DNA of 26,865 nt. Origin: RUG13409 sp045616985. Lineage in GTDB: Bacteria > Bacillota > Clostridia > Peptostreptococcales > Anaerovoracaceae. Position numbers and translations under genes: made by a program. The notes below the pieces were generated by a model. The model was not told the DNA's origin. It did no database searches and saw nothing but the letters and a program-made list of their open reading frames with translations. Where the stretch lies: assembly GCA_045616985.1 (NCBI GenBank), contig JAZLHU010000005.1, positions 1-26,865 on the forward strand, written 5' to 3'. This document shows, in pieces, positions 6,723 through 16,400 of the stretch. Positions within the stretch are counted from its first letter, which is position 1, and each line of letters starts with the position of its first letter.

Positions 6723-8405
6723 ATGCAAAGCTACAAGGAAAAATATGAATATTGGCTTTCAAGCCCCCTCTTTGATGAAGCAACAAAGAGCGAACTTAAG
6801 GCTATCACCGACGAAAACGAAATAGAAGACAGATTCTACAGGAATCTGGAATTCGGTACCGGCGGCGCAAGAGGAATCATGGGCGCAGGAACCAACAGAA
6901 TGAATATTTATAATGTAAAAAAGATCAGTGCGGGATTTGCCAATCACCTTCTTAAGGAATACGGAGATGATGCAAAGAAAAAGGGCGTTGCCGTTGCGTT
7001 TGATTCAAGAAATACTTCAAAAGAATTCGCAAAGGCTGCAGCGCTTACGTTTGCGGCATATGATATACCTGCAAATCTTTATTCAATGATATCATCCACA
7101 CCTCTTCTTTCATTTACGGTAAGAGATCTGGGATGTATCGGCGGCGTTGTTCTTACAGCAAGCCACAACACAAAGGAATATAACGGCTACAAGGCCTACG
7201 ATAAAACAGGATGCCAGCTCTTTCCAACTGAAGCAGACAAGGTGATTTCGGAGGTTGAAAAGATTGAATTTGAAGACGTAAAGACCATAAGTGAAGGAGA
7301 AGCAGAAAAGCGTGGTCTCTTAAAATATCTTGGAGAAGAAATGATCGAGCGCTTTACAAAGGCTGTGGAAGAACAGGCTCACGAGCTTAGCGCATCTGCA
7401 AAGGAAAATCTGAAGGTTGTATACACGCCGCTTCACGGAGCGGGAAATGTACCTGTAAGAAAAGTCCTTGCAGATATGGGATTCAAAAATGTAAGCGTTG
7501 TTAAAGAGCAGGAGCTTCCTGACGGAAACTTCCCTACTGTTACATCACCTAACCCCGGAGACGAAGATGCCTTAAGGCTTGCCATGGAGCAGGCGGAAAG
7601 AGAAGGTGCAGACATTGTTGTAGGTTCTGACCCTGATGCAGACCGTATCGGTATGGCTGCAAAAGGAAAGGACGGCAAGTTTGAATTCTATACAGGAAAT
7701 CAGATTTGCGCAATGCTCATAAGCTATATTCTTTTAAGAAGAAAAGATCGCCTCAGCAATAAATCCACTCTCATTACAACTGTTGTTACCAGTGAGTTCG
7801 GAAGCGACATAGCAAGAAGGCACGGCCTGAGAGTTGAAACCGTTCTGACAGGATTTAAATTTATCGGAGAACTCCAGACCAGACTTGAAAGAGACGGAAA
7901 TGTAAAGGTTGAATTCGGATACGAAGAAAGCAACGGCTGTCTTCTCGGCAGCTATGCAAGAGATAAGGACTCAACGGTTGCCATTATGCTTATGTGCGAA
8001 ATGGCTGCTTACTATAAAGAACAGGGCATTACCATTGCAGAGCTTCTTCAAAACCTTTACAAAGAATACGGCTACTATCTTGACCAGCTTGATTCCATCA
8101 CCCTTCCGGGAAAGGACGGAGCAGCAAAGATCAAGGCCATTAATGCAAAATTCAGAAGCATAGGAAAAGATTTATCGCCTGACGTGACGCAGGTAAAGGA
8201 CTATGAAAAAGGAATAGACGGTCTTCCGCCGTCAGATGTTCTTAAGTTTTGGTTTAAGGACGGTTCATGGATGGCTATAAGACCATCAGGGACAGAACCA
8301 AAGATCAAGCTCTACTTCTGCATCCATCAGGACGACAGAGAAAAGGCACAAAAAAAACTTGATCGAATCAGAAAGCTTGTTTCCGATATTGTTGAAAGCA
8401 TTTAA
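6723..8405 (+). CDS. pgcA: Phosphoglucomutase (alpha-D-phosphohexomutase family, long form)
   Basis: This enzyme interconverts glucose-6-P and glucose-1-P, the branch point into ADP-glucose and the exit for phosphorolysed glycogen. At 560 residues it is the long phosphohexomutase type seen in Firmicutes. The phosphoserine loop is TASHNTKEYNG (Ser147), the Mg-binding loop is GSDPDADRIG (Asp303, 305, 307), the sugar-binding loop is GYEESNG (EES 401-403), and the phosphate-binding C-terminal loop is RPSGTEPK. The ribosome site TAGGAAG overlaps the pgi stop region. The stop TAA shares one base with the glgB ATG. Phosphomannomutase activity is possible in this family, but the glg context favours glucose. 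Confidence 0.95.
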   Translation: MQSYKEKYEYWLSSPLFDEATKSELKAITDENEIEDRFYRNLEFGTGGARGIMGAGTNRMNIYNVKKISAGFANHLLKEYGDDAKKKGVAVAFDSRNTSKEFAKAAALTFAAYDIPANLYSMISSTPLLSFTVRDLGCIGGVVLTASHNTKEYNGYKAYDKTGCQLFPTEADKVISEVEKIEFEDVKTISEGEAEKRGLLKYLGEEMIERFTKAVEEQAHELSASAKENLKVVYTPLHGAGNVPVRKVLADMGFKNVSVVKEQELPDGNFPTVTSPNPGDEDALRLAMEQAEREGADIVVGSDPDADRIGMAAKGKDGKFEFYTGNQICAMLISYILLRRKDRLSNKSTLITTVVTSEFGSDIARRHGLRVETVLTGFKFIGELQTRLERDGNVKVEFGYEESNGCLLGSYARDKDSTVAIMLMCEMAAYYKEQGITIAELLQNLYKEYGYYLDQLDSITLPGKDGAAKIKAINAKFRSIGKDLSPDVTQVKDYEKGIDGLPPSDVLKFWFKDGSWMAIRPSGTEPKIKLYFCIHQDDREKAQKKLDRIRKLVSDIVESI

Positions 8406-10297
8406 TGACAAACGAGAAATTCAAACAATTGAATAACGACGTTATTTATCTTTTCAACGAAGGTAAATATTACAATGCCTACGATCTGTTCGGAGCTCAT
8501 CCCTGCAAAGAAGATAAAAAGCATGGCACACGATTTACGGTGTGGGCTCCCGGCGTTAAATCGGTTTCCGTTATAGGAGACTTTAACGGCTGGAATGAAA
8601 ACAGTTTTCTTTTGATGTCTCTCGGAGAGAGCGGGATTTGGACCGGCTTTATTCCGGATGCAAAGACAGGACAGGCTTACAAGTATGTAATCACCACAAA
8701 GCGCGGAAAGAAGTATTACAAAGCAGATCCATACGGATTTCAAAGCGAAGTAAGACCGAGGTCTGCAAGCATAATTGCAGATATTGCCTTTAAGTGGGAT
8801 GACAATAAATGGACAGACCGAAGGGATCATTCCAATCACTTTGATAAGCCCATGAACATTTACGAGGTACACCTCGGATCCTGGAGACAGCATCCAAAAG
8901 AAAACCCGGAAGACAAAAGCGAACAGCATTTCCTTTCCTACAGGGAACTCGAAAAGGAATTGCTTCCTTATGTCAAAAGTATGGGATATACCCATCTTGA
9001 GATAATGCCAGTTATGGAACACCCTCTGGATGATTCCTGGGGTTATCAGCTTACGGGATACTATGCAGCAAGCTCAAGGTTCGGAACACCGACAGAGTTT
9101 AAGGAGTTTATTAACAAAGCCCACAAAATGGGCATAGGAATCATTCTGGATTGGGTACCCGCACATTTCTGCAGAGACGAACACGGGTTGTCACTCTTTA
9201 ACGGAAATAAGCTTTACGAGAAAAAAGAACATATTCAATGGGGCACCTACGTATTTGATTACGGAAGACCCGAAGTAAGATCTTTCCTTCTCTCCAATGC
9301 AATGTTCTGGCTTAAGGAATTTCATGCAGACGGTCTCAGAGTTGACGGCGTAAGCTCAATGCTTTACCTGAACTACGGCGTTGAAAACGAAAAAGAGAAA
9401 ATCAAAAACAAATACGGTGGCGAAGGAAATCTTGAGGCGATATCTTTTCTTCAGGAGCTTTCGGCAATGGTCGGAAAATATTTCCCGGGATCGTTTACGA
9501 TTGCAGAGGAAAGCACCGCGTGGCCTATGGTGACCTACCCGCCGGGTGATGGCGGACTGGGCTTTCACTACAAATGGGATATGGGATGGATGCACGATAC
9601 TCTTGATTACATTTCAACAGACTATCTGTTTCGGAAAGGCAACCATAAGGCACTGACATTCTCATCAATGTATATGTACTCCGAAAACTTTATTCTCCCC
9701 CTCTCCCACGATGAAGTGGTCCACGGCAAAAAATCTCTTATGGGACGTCAGCAGGGAGACTATGAAAGACAGTTCCGGGGCTTAAAGCTTTTGGCACTGT
9801 ACCAGATGACTCATCCCGGAGGAAAGCTCAATTTCATGGGAAATGAAATTGCAGAGTTTATAGAGTGGCGCTTTTATGAAGGGCTGGAGTGGTTTCTGCT
9901 TGATTACCCTGCTCACAGGGAGCATCAGGAGTTTATAAAAAAGCTCAACCACATTTATCTTAATGAAAAAACTCTTTGGGATAACGACAGGAGTACCTAC
10001 GGTTTTGAATGGATAGATGCTGATAATGCAGATCAGAGCGTAATAATTTACGAAAGGCATTCGAAATCAGGCAGAGGGCTTATATCCTGCATCTTGAACT
10101 TCGGATGGAACGGATATAAAAAATACAGAGTGGGTGTTTCAAAGCCCGGTCTTTACAAATGTCTTATCTCAACAGACGGACAGGACGGAAAAACAGTTAA
10201 ATCAGAAAAGCTGCCTTGCCACGGCAGGGAATATTCAATAGAAATCGAGCTTCCGCAAAGCGGAGGAATAATACTGAAAAGGACAGGAAAATGTTAA
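8405..10297 (+). CDS. glgB: 1,4-alpha-glucan branching enzyme (GH13)
   Basis: GlgB cuts an alpha-1,4 chain and re-attaches it as an alpha-1,6 branch. The 630 residues comprise an N-terminal CBM48 (about 20-125, with VWAPGVKSVSVIGDFNGW), a GH13 barrel (about 150-510) and a C-terminal beta domain. Catalytic residues visible are the nucleophile Asp314 in GLRVDGVSS, the acid/base Glu368 in IAEESTAW, and SHDEV (His435, Asp436). DWVPAHFCRDEHGL is the usual branching-enzyme region I. It lacks the extra N-terminal module of enterobacterial GlgB. The start overlaps the pgcA stop by one base, and the 3' end overlaps glgP by 7 bases, so the three genes should be translationally coupled. Confidence 0.97.
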   Translation: MTNEKFKQLNNDVIYLFNEGKYYNAYDLFGAHPCKEDKKHGTRFTVWAPGVKSVSVIGDFNGWNENSFLLMSLGESGIWTGFIPDAKTGQAYKYVITTKRGKKYYKADPYGFQSEVRPRSASIIADIAFKWDDNKWTDRRDHSNHFDKPMNIYEVHLGSWRQHPKENPEDKSEQHFLSYRELEKELLPYVKSMGYTHLEIMPVMEHPLDDSWGYQLTGYYAASSRFGTPTEFKEFINKAHKMGIGIILDWVPAHFCRDEHGLSLFNGNKLYEKKEHIQWGTYVFDYGRPEVRSFLLSNAMFWLKEFHADGLRVDGVSSMLYLNYGVENEKEKIKNKYGGEGNLEAISFLQELSAMVGKYFPGSFTIAEESTAWPMVTYPPGDGGLGFHYKWDMGWMHDTLDYISTDYLFRKGNHKALTFSSMYMYSENFILPLSHDEVVHGKKSLMGRQQGDYERQFRGLKLLALYQMTHPGGKLNFMGNEIAEFIEWRFYEGLEWFLLDYPAHREHQEFIKKLNHIYLNEKTLWDNDRSTYGFEWIDADNADQSVIIYERHSKSGRGLISCILNFGWNGYKKYRVGVSKPGLYKCLISTDGQDGKTVKSEKLPCHGREYSIEIELPQSGGIILKRTGKC

Positions 10298-12729
10298 ACA
10301 GATTATTTGCAGGAACAGAAGATTTTAAAGAGAAATATATTAAAGCTGTGGAATCAAACTTTTCAAAGGATATTGAGGACTGCTCAAACTTTGAATTGTA
10401 TTTTTCCCTCGTGGAACTCATTAACAAAACGCTTGGAAGCTTCAGAGCGAAGACATCTGAAAGGCATGCACAAAACCACGAAAAAAAGGTGTATTACTTT
10501 TCTCTGGAATTTCTCATCGGAAAGCTGCTTGACAATTACCTTATCAACTCGGATTCGCGGGAGCTTGTAAAACAGGGTTTAACCGAGCTTGGTGTAGATT
10601 TGGACACAATAGAGGAAATGGAGCCGGATCCGGGTCTCGGAAACGGCGGTCTGGGAAGACTTGCTGCATGTTTTCTTGATTCCATGGCAGCCCATTCGGT
10701 CCCGGGGATCGGCATGGGCATACGCTACAGATTCGGACTCTTTAAACAAAAAATCACAGACGGCTACCAGACAGAGCTTCCCGACTCATGGCTTGCAGAT
10801 GATTATCCATGGGAAAACCCGAGACCATCGGAATCCGTTGAGGTTAAGATCGGAGGATATATCGACAGACACTGGGAAAACGACCATATGATTTTTGAGC
10901 ATAAGGATTACACCAGCATTAAAGCAACGCCTTATGACATCATGGTTGTGGGATATGGTCTGAACGACGTAAATGTATTAAGACTGTGGCATGCATCGCC
11001 TATGCGCGAGACCATTGACATGGCAGCTTTTAATAACGGTGATTACAGCAAGGCTCTTGAACAGAATAACGGAATAGAAGCCATCAACTGTATGCTCTAT
11101 CCTGACGACAGCCTCGGCGCAGGAAGAAAGCTCAGGCTTACTCAGGAGTACTTCTTTGTTGCGGCGGGAATTGCATCGATCGTAAGAACGTATAAAAAAA
11201 CATATGGCAAAAATGCATGGAAGGAACTCCCCGAGCATGTTGCGATCCATACAAACGACACTCACCCTGCTCTTTGCATTCCAGAACTGATGAGGGTTTT
11301 AATGGATGAAGAAGGCCTTAGCTGGGATGATGCATGGGAAATATCAACAAAAACCGTTTCCTTTACCAACCACACCGTGCTTCCAGAAGCTTTGGAAAAA
11401 TGGTCCATTGAGCTTTTAAGAACCGTTGTTCCGAGAGTATATCTGATCATTGAAGAAATCGACAGACGCTGGAAAGAATCCCTTTCTCAGACAGGGAAAT
11501 TCACACGCGATACAGCAAAGAAAACCGCAATCCTTTGGGACGGTGAAGCAAGAATGGCTAACCTTTCGATCATCGGGAGTTATTCTGTAAACGGCGTAGC
11601 AGCGCTTCACACACAAATACTTATTGATTCGGTATTCAATGCCTTCTACGGACTGAATCCGGAAAAATTCAATAACAAAACCAACGGGGTATCACACAGA
11701 CGCTTCCTCATACAATCCAATCCGGAGCTTACATCCCTTATTACCGACTGCATCGGCGACGGATGGAAATCCGATATGTCAAAGATCAAGACGTTTGAAA
11801 ACTTTGCCGACGACAGCGAAGTACTTACCCGTCTTACTCAGGTAAAAAGAGAAAACAAGCTTCGTCTTGCAAAGTATGTTAAGCAGCATAACGGTCTTGA
11901 TATCGATCCCGACAGCATCTTTGATATTCAGGTAAAAAGAATACATGCTTATAAAAGGCAGCTCCTTAATGCACTTAAGGTACTTGATCTGTATAACAAG
12001 ATAAAGGACAATCCTTCCCTTGACGTTAAGCCCTGTACATTTGTATTTGCAGGCAAGGCAGCCCAGGGGTATGCGCTTGCAAAAGAAATCATCAAGTTTA
12101 TCAATTCAGTTGCTGAGCTTGTAAATAACGATCCGCAGGTAAATAAAACGATCAAGGTTGTATTCATCGAAAACTTCTGCGTATCGAACGCACAGCTTAT
12201 ATATCCTGCCGCAGACATTTCAGAGCAAATATCAACAGCAGGAAAGGAAGCATCCGGCACAGGCAACATGAAGTTTATGATGAACGGTGCAATTACACTC
12301 GGAACTCTTGACGGTGCTAATATTGAGATCAAAAATATCGTCGGCGAAGAAAACATGAAGATATTCGGCCTTACGGCAAATCAGACCGACGATTATTACA
12401 AATACGGCGGATATTATGCAAAGGGTCTTTCCGAAAACAATGCCAATATCGGAAGACTTGTAAACCAGCTTGTAAACGACACATTTAAATCTTATGGTAT
12501 GAACTTCTGGGGAATTTACGATGACCTTATCCAAAGTAATGACCCGTTCTTTGTTCTCGGCGACTTTAATGCATATGTTGATGCATGGAACGAAGTTGTA
12601 CTCATGCACGAAGATGCAAACACATGGAACAGGAAGTCTATCATAAACATTGCAAGATCCGGCTTTTTCTCTTCCGACAGAACAATTGAAGACTATGCAG
12701 GAGATATCTGGCATACCCGTTTTAATTAA
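10291..12729 (+). CDS. glgP: Glycogen/maltodextrin phosphorylase
   Basis: GlgP releases glucose-1-P from alpha-1,4-glucan chain ends with inorganic phosphate and pyridoxal-5'-phosphate. The 812 residues match the family. The N-terminal block EKKVYYFSLEFLIGKLLDN, the GNGGLGRLAACFLDSMA glycine-rich segment, the HTNDTHPAL block and the PLP-Lys motif GTGNMKF (Lys661) are all present. I chose the ATG at 10291, 7 bases inside glgB, because the protein then begins like other phosphorylases and AAAAGGA lies upstream. An in-frame ATG at 10216 would add 25 charged residues that are only the shadow of the glgB tail. No N-terminal Ser-phosphorylation or AMP site can be recognised, so control is probably transcriptional or by substrate. 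Confidence 0.96.
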   Translation: MLNRLFAGTEDFKEKYIKAVESNFSKDIEDCSNFELYFSLVELINKTLGSFRAKTSERHAQNHEKKVYYFSLEFLIGKLLDNYLINSDSRELVKQGLTELGVDLDTIEEMEPDPGLGNGGLGRLAACFLDSMAAHSVPGIGMGIRYRFGLFKQKITDGYQTELPDSWLADDYPWENPRPSESVEVKIGGYIDRHWENDHMIFEHKDYTSIKATPYDIMVVGYGLNDVNVLRLWHASPMRETIDMAAFNNGDYSKALEQNNGIEAINCMLYPDDSLGAGRKLRLTQEYFFVAAGIASIVRTYKKTYGKNAWKELPEHVAIHTNDTHPALCIPELMRVLMDEEGLSWDDAWEISTKTVSFTNHTVLPEALEKWSIELLRTVVPRVYLIIEEIDRRWKESLSQTGKFTRDTAKKTAILWDGEARMANLSIIGSYSVNGVAALHTQILIDSVFNAFYGLNPEKFNNKTNGVSHRRFLIQSNPELTSLITDCIGDGWKSDMSKIKTFENFADDSEVLTRLTQVKRENKLRLAKYVKQHNGLDIDPDSIFDIQVKRIHAYKRQLLNALKVLDLYNKIKDNPSLDVKPCTFVFAGKAAQGYALAKEIIKFINSVAELVNNDPQVNKTIKVVFIENFCVSNAQLIYPAADISEQISTAGKEASGTGNMKFMMNGAITLGTLDGANIEIKNIVGEENMKIFGLTANQTDDYYKYGGYYAKGLSENNANIGRLVNQLVNDTFKSYGMNFWGIYDDLIQSNDPFFVLGDFNAYVDAWNEVVLMHEDANTWNRKSIINIARSGFFSSDRTIEDYAGDIWHTRFN

Positions 12730-12750
12730 TTCAAAGAAAGGATGATGGAC

Positions 12751-13857
12751 ATGGGCAAAGAATGTATCGCCATGCTTCTTGCGGGCGGACAGGGAACACG
12801 TCTTGGGGCACTCACAAGCAGTATTGCAAAACCGGCAGTTTCATTCGGAGGCAAGTACAGGATAATCGACTTTTCTTTATCCAACTGTGTCAATTCAGGA
12901 ATCGACACGGTTGGAATTCTGGTACAATACAGACCAACAGTACTGAATCAATATCTCGGAACAGGCGCTTCCTGGGACCTTGATATCAGCAGCGGAGGGG
13001 TTCATGTTCTTCCTCCGTATGCAACCCAGGAAGGCGGTTCATGGTACGACGGTACTGCTGATTCCATATACCACAATATCGACTTTATTGATTCTTACGA
13101 CCCTGAATATGTGCTGGTTTTATCAGGAGACCACATCTACAAGATGGATTACAACCTGATGCTTGAAGCACACAAAAAAAACAATGCGGACCTTACAATT
13201 TCCGTAATGTCCGTTCCATGGGAGGAAGCCTGCCGCTTTGGGATCATGAGCGTAAACAAGTCCGGAAGAATAACAAAATTTGCCGAAAAACCAAAGCAGC
13301 CTGAAAGCAATTTGGCATCCATGGGTATTTATATCTTCTCCTGGAAGATTTTAAAACAGTCTCTTCAGGATGATCACAAGGACGAAAAGTCTGATAAGGA
13401 TTTCGGAAAGAACATAATTCCAAAGCTTCTTAAAGAAAAGAAGCGCCTGTTTGCTTATGAATTTTCCGGATACTGGAAGGATGTCGGAACAATTGAAAGC
13501 TATTATGAAGCACAGATGGATCTTCTTGAAGACAACCCTTCCGTTGACATCTTTGAAAAAAATGTGAAGGTGTTTTCAAATTCCAACGTATACCCTCCTC
13601 ACTATATAGGAGAAAATGCATCTGTTAAAAACAGCCTCGTTTGCAACGGATGTATTGTTGAGGGAAAGGTTGAACATTCCATACTCGGTACCTGTGCTGT
13701 TATTGAAAAGGGTGCGAAGGTAAAGGATTGCATCATATTACCGGGGGCTGTGATAAAAAAGAATTGCGATTTAAAGCGCGTAATAATAAACGAAAATTCC
13801 GTAATTAAAGAAGGGTCCAAGCTTGGTGCAACCAAAGGATCCGTCACATTGATTTAG
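12751..13857 (+). CDS. glgC: Glucose-1-phosphate adenylyltransferase, catalytic subunit
   Basis: GlgC makes ADP-glucose from ATP and glucose-1-P, the committed step of glycogen synthesis. The nucleotidyltransferase start AMLLAGGQGTRLG is intact, followed by KPAVSFGGKYRIIDFSLSNC and the DHIYKMDY metal-binding segment. A left-handed beta-helix with hexapeptide-like repeats forms the C-terminus. I prefer the ATG at 12751 (368 residues) because AAAGGA lies 8 bases upstream. In-frame ATGs at 12742 and 12745 sit on or against that ribosome site but would add only MMD. glgD follows 10 bases later, and the two proteins presumably form a heterotetramer, as known for the Bacillus and Clostridia pair. 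Confidence 0.96.
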   Translation: MGKECIAMLLAGGQGTRLGALTSSIAKPAVSFGGKYRIIDFSLSNCVNSGIDTVGILVQYRPTVLNQYLGTGASWDLDISSGGVHVLPPYATQEGGSWYDGTADSIYHNIDFIDSYDPEYVLVLSGDHIYKMDYNLMLEAHKKNNADLTISVMSVPWEEACRFGIMSVNKSGRITKFAEKPKQPESNLASMGIYIFSWKILKQSLQDDHKDEKSDKDFGKNIIPKLLKEKKRLFAYEFSGYWKDVGTIESYYEAQMDLLEDNPSVDIFEKNVKVFSNSNVYPPHYIGENASVKNSLVCNGCIVEGKVEHSILGTCAVIEKGAKVKDCIILPGAVIKKNCDLKRVIINENSVIKEGSKLGATKGSVTLI

Positions 13858-13867
13858 GAGGCAGGCC

Positions 13868-14899
13868 ATGAACAAAAAAGCATTTGGCGTAATATGCGCA
13901 AACTATGCTGCAGAAAGCTTTGGTGAGCTTCTTGAAAAGAGAACGATTGCTTCCCTTCCCTTTGGAGGCAGATACAGAATGGTTGATTTTCCGCTTTCAG
14001 CCATGGTCCATGCGGGGATCGATACCGTAGGTCTTATTATGCCATACAGATACAGATCTTTGATTGACCATGTAGGAACGGGAAAGCCCTGGAACTTGGA
14101 CAGAAAGATCGACGGACTCTTTACACTTCCGAGCGAACCGCTTGCTGCAAGTGATATGGGACATAGGGTCCATCTTGCAGATCTTATTGCAAACAAAAGA
14201 TATTTCCAGAGACGTCCCGGCGGAAGCTACGGCGTATTTATGGCAACAAGCACGATCTGCAATATTGATTTAAAGCCCCTTATGGAAGCCCACGAAAAAA
14301 GCGGCAAGCAGGTGACTCTTGTTCATTACAAAAATTCCGCAGGAAAAGAATGCACACTTGACCTTGCCTTTGTATCCAGAGAGGTTCTGCTTATCATGAT
14401 TGACAGGTATACCGACAGACCTTACGAGGATTCGACCACAGCACTTCTTAAATGCGTGCTTCCGAAGGATATCAACAGATACGAATACACAGGTTATGTA
14501 AAAGAGATCAATGATGTAAGCGACTATATTGAAGCAAGCTTTGCTCTTTTGGACCCCGGTACTCATAAAAAGATATTTAATCCGGAGCGCATTGTTTACA
14601 CAAAAACACAGGATGAAGCTCCTGCCCTCTATTCAAGAGGATCATCAGTAAAGAATTCTTTGGTATCCGCAGGCTGCGTAGTTGAAGGAAGCATTGAGAA
14701 CTGCATACTGTTCAGAAACGTAACCATCAAAAAAGGTGCCGTACTCAAAAACTGCATCGTTATGCAGCATACAAGGATTGAATCCGGCACAAAGCTTACC
14801 AACTGCATTCTGGACAAATATGTCAGGGTTTCCGAAGGCGTCATCATGGAAGGCGGAAGGGAAAGACCGATTATTATAGGGAAGAACGAAGAAATCTGA
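13868..14899 (+). CDS. glgD: Glucose-1-phosphate adenylyltransferase, GlgD (regulatory) subunit
   Basis: GlgD is a GlgC paralogue that modulates the GlgC/GlgD complex. In this 343-residue protein the nucleotide-binding signature at the N-terminus is gone: where GlgC has AGGQGTRLG, this protein has CANYAAESFGELLEKR, while the next block FGGRYRMVDFPLSAM is kept. The C-terminus keeps the beta-helix repeats (VEGSIENC, IKKGAVLKNC). Loss of the Arg/Gly-rich loop suggests little or no catalysis alone. The ribosome site AGGAGG is strong and 6 bases from the ATG, perhaps to ensure stoichiometry with GlgC. The stop directly precedes the glgA ATG. Confidence 0.95.
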   Translation: MNKKAFGVICANYAAESFGELLEKRTIASLPFGGRYRMVDFPLSAMVHAGIDTVGLIMPYRYRSLIDHVGTGKPWNLDRKIDGLFTLPSEPLAASDMGHRVHLADLIANKRYFQRRPGGSYGVFMATSTICNIDLKPLMEAHEKSGKQVTLVHYKNSAGKECTLDLAFVSREVLLIMIDRYTDRPYEDSTTALLKCVLPKDINRYEYTGYVKEINDVSDYIEASFALLDPGTHKKIFNPERIVYTKTQDEAPALYSRGSSVKNSLVSAGCVVEGSIENCILFRNVTIKKGAVLKNCIVMQHTRIESGTKLTNCILDKYVRVSEGVIMEGGRERPIIIGKNEEI

Positions 14900-16363
14900 A
14901 TGAAAAAGAAAACAAACGAAAAGATCAACATACTGTTTACAGCATTCGAGGCCACACCGTTTTCAAAAACGGGTGGTCTTGGCGATGTGGCAGGAAGTCT
15001 TCCGGCGCATATCAACTCAGGCAAATTCGATGTAAGAGTAGTACTGCCGAAGCTTTCTGTTATTCCCGAAAAATATAAACGCAAAATGAAGCCGCTGACA
15101 AGCTTTAGCGTTCCCCTTGCCTGGAGAAATGAATACTGCGGCATTGAAGAATTAAAACTCGGGGGAGTACAGTACTACTTTCTGGATAACGAGCATTACT
15201 TCAAACGCGATAAGGTTTACGGAGAGTTTGATGACGGAGAAAGAGTTGCATTCTTTTCAAAATCCGTTTTGGAAAGCATACTTCACATTCCGGATTTTTT
15301 TCCGGACATTATACACTGCAACGACTGGCATACGGCATTGGTCCCCGTATTTCTTCACGAACAATATCGCCGGATTGAGGGCTTTGATTCAATAAAAACA
15401 GTTTTTACGGTTCACAATCTTAAGTTCCAGGGTCAGTTTTCTGATTTTGTTATCGGAGATGTCTGCGGACTTATGGGAACACCTGCCGAAAATCAGCTTC
15501 GAATAGACAAAGACAGCGCAAACTATATGCAGGGCGCATTAAAATATACAGACCGCATTACAACAGTCAGCCCGACATACGCAAATGAAATCTGCACGAA
15601 GTACTTTGGGGAAGGTCTGGACTGGCTCTTTGCCGAAAGAAAAGACAGGCTGTCCGGAATCTTAAACGGCATTGATACAAAAAGCATCAACCCCGAAACA
15701 GACACTGCCCTTCCGTTTAACTTCAGCATCGCAGATATGAAAGGCAAGGAAAAATGTAAAGAGTCCCTTCAAAAAGAACTCGGTTTGGAAGTAAACCCTG
15801 ACATACCTTTATTTGCCGTTATTTCGCGCCTTACAGAACAAAAAGGCATGGATCTGATAACCTACAACCTTCCGATGTTTACAAATGGGAAAATGCAGCT
15901 TGCCGTGCTTGGGACGGGCGAACACGAATTTGAAGAAGCCTTTTCGTACTATGCAAAACAGGATCCGAAATACATTGCGGCAAAACCGGAGTTTAACGAA
16001 GCTCTTTCAAGAAGAATATATGCAGGCTCCGATATCTTTCTTATGCCATCCAGATTTGAACCATGCGGACTTTCACAGCTTATGGCAATGAGATACGGCT
16101 CTGTTCCCGTTGTAAGAGAAACAGGAGGTCTGAAAGATACCGTGATCCCGTACAACAAATATACAGGCGAAGGAACAGGCTTTTCGTTTGCGAACTACAA
16201 TGCGCATGAGCTGAAAAAACAAATTGAAGATGCCTGCGATTTGTACGTAAATGATAAAAAGCATTGGGAAACCCTGAGGCGAAATGCCATGTGCAGAGAT
16301 TACTCCTGGACGGTATCGGCAAAGGAATACAGAAAGCTATACAGGCAATTATGCTCTGATTAA
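14900..16363 (+). CDS. glgA: Glycogen synthase (ADP-glucose, GT5)
   Basis: GlgA adds glucose from ADP-glucose to the non-reducing end of alpha-1,4-glucan. The 487 residues match the GT5 family. The ADP-glucose-binding motif KTGGLGDVAGSLP (Lys23), HCNDWHTAL, VHNLKFQGQF, LNGID, the C-domain start ISRLTEQKGMDL, and the donor-site segment PSRFEPCGLSQLMAMRYG with the following RETGGLKDT are all present. It is the last gene of the operon. The ATG abuts the glgD stop with only a weak ribosome site in glgD, so expression probably depends on translation of glgD. A bidirectional terminator follows within a few bases. Confidence 0.97.
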   Translation: MKKKTNEKINILFTAFEATPFSKTGGLGDVAGSLPAHINSGKFDVRVVLPKLSVIPEKYKRKMKPLTSFSVPLAWRNEYCGIEELKLGGVQYYFLDNEHYFKRDKVYGEFDDGERVAFFSKSVLESILHIPDFFPDIIHCNDWHTALVPVFLHEQYRRIEGFDSIKTVFTVHNLKFQGQFSDFVIGDVCGLMGTPAENQLRIDKDSANYMQGALKYTDRITTVSPTYANEICTKYFGEGLDWLFAERKDRLSGILNGIDTKSINPETDTALPFNFSIADMKGKEKCKESLQKELGLEVNPDIPLFAVISRLTEQKGMDLITYNLPMFTNGKMQLAVLGTGEHEFEEAFSYYAKQDPKYIAAKPEFNEALSRRIYAGSDIFLMPSRFEPCGLSQLMAMRYGSVPVVRETGGLKDTVIPYNKYTGEGTGFSFANYNAHELKKQIEDACDLYVNDKKHWETLRRNAMCRDYSWTVSAKEYRKLYRQLCSD

Positions 16364-16366
16364 AGC

Positions 16367-16400
16367 AAAAGACAGTCGGTTAAGCCAACTGTCTTTTTTT
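16367..16400. terminator. Shared terminator between glgA (plus) and tRNA-Gly (minus)
   Basis: The arms AAAAGACAGT and ACTGTCTTTT flank an 11-base centre that can pair further (GG with CC). Seven T follow on the plus strand, and the reverse direction gives TTTTGCTTT. The last T of the plus-strand tract is also the final A of the tRNA CCA end, so the two genes touch. Confidence 0.85.

Noticed and set aside
10216..10290. Upstream start for glgP inside glgB
   Set aside because: The extra 25 residues are only another frame of the glgB tail; the ATG at 10291 has a ribosome site and gives the family N-terminus.
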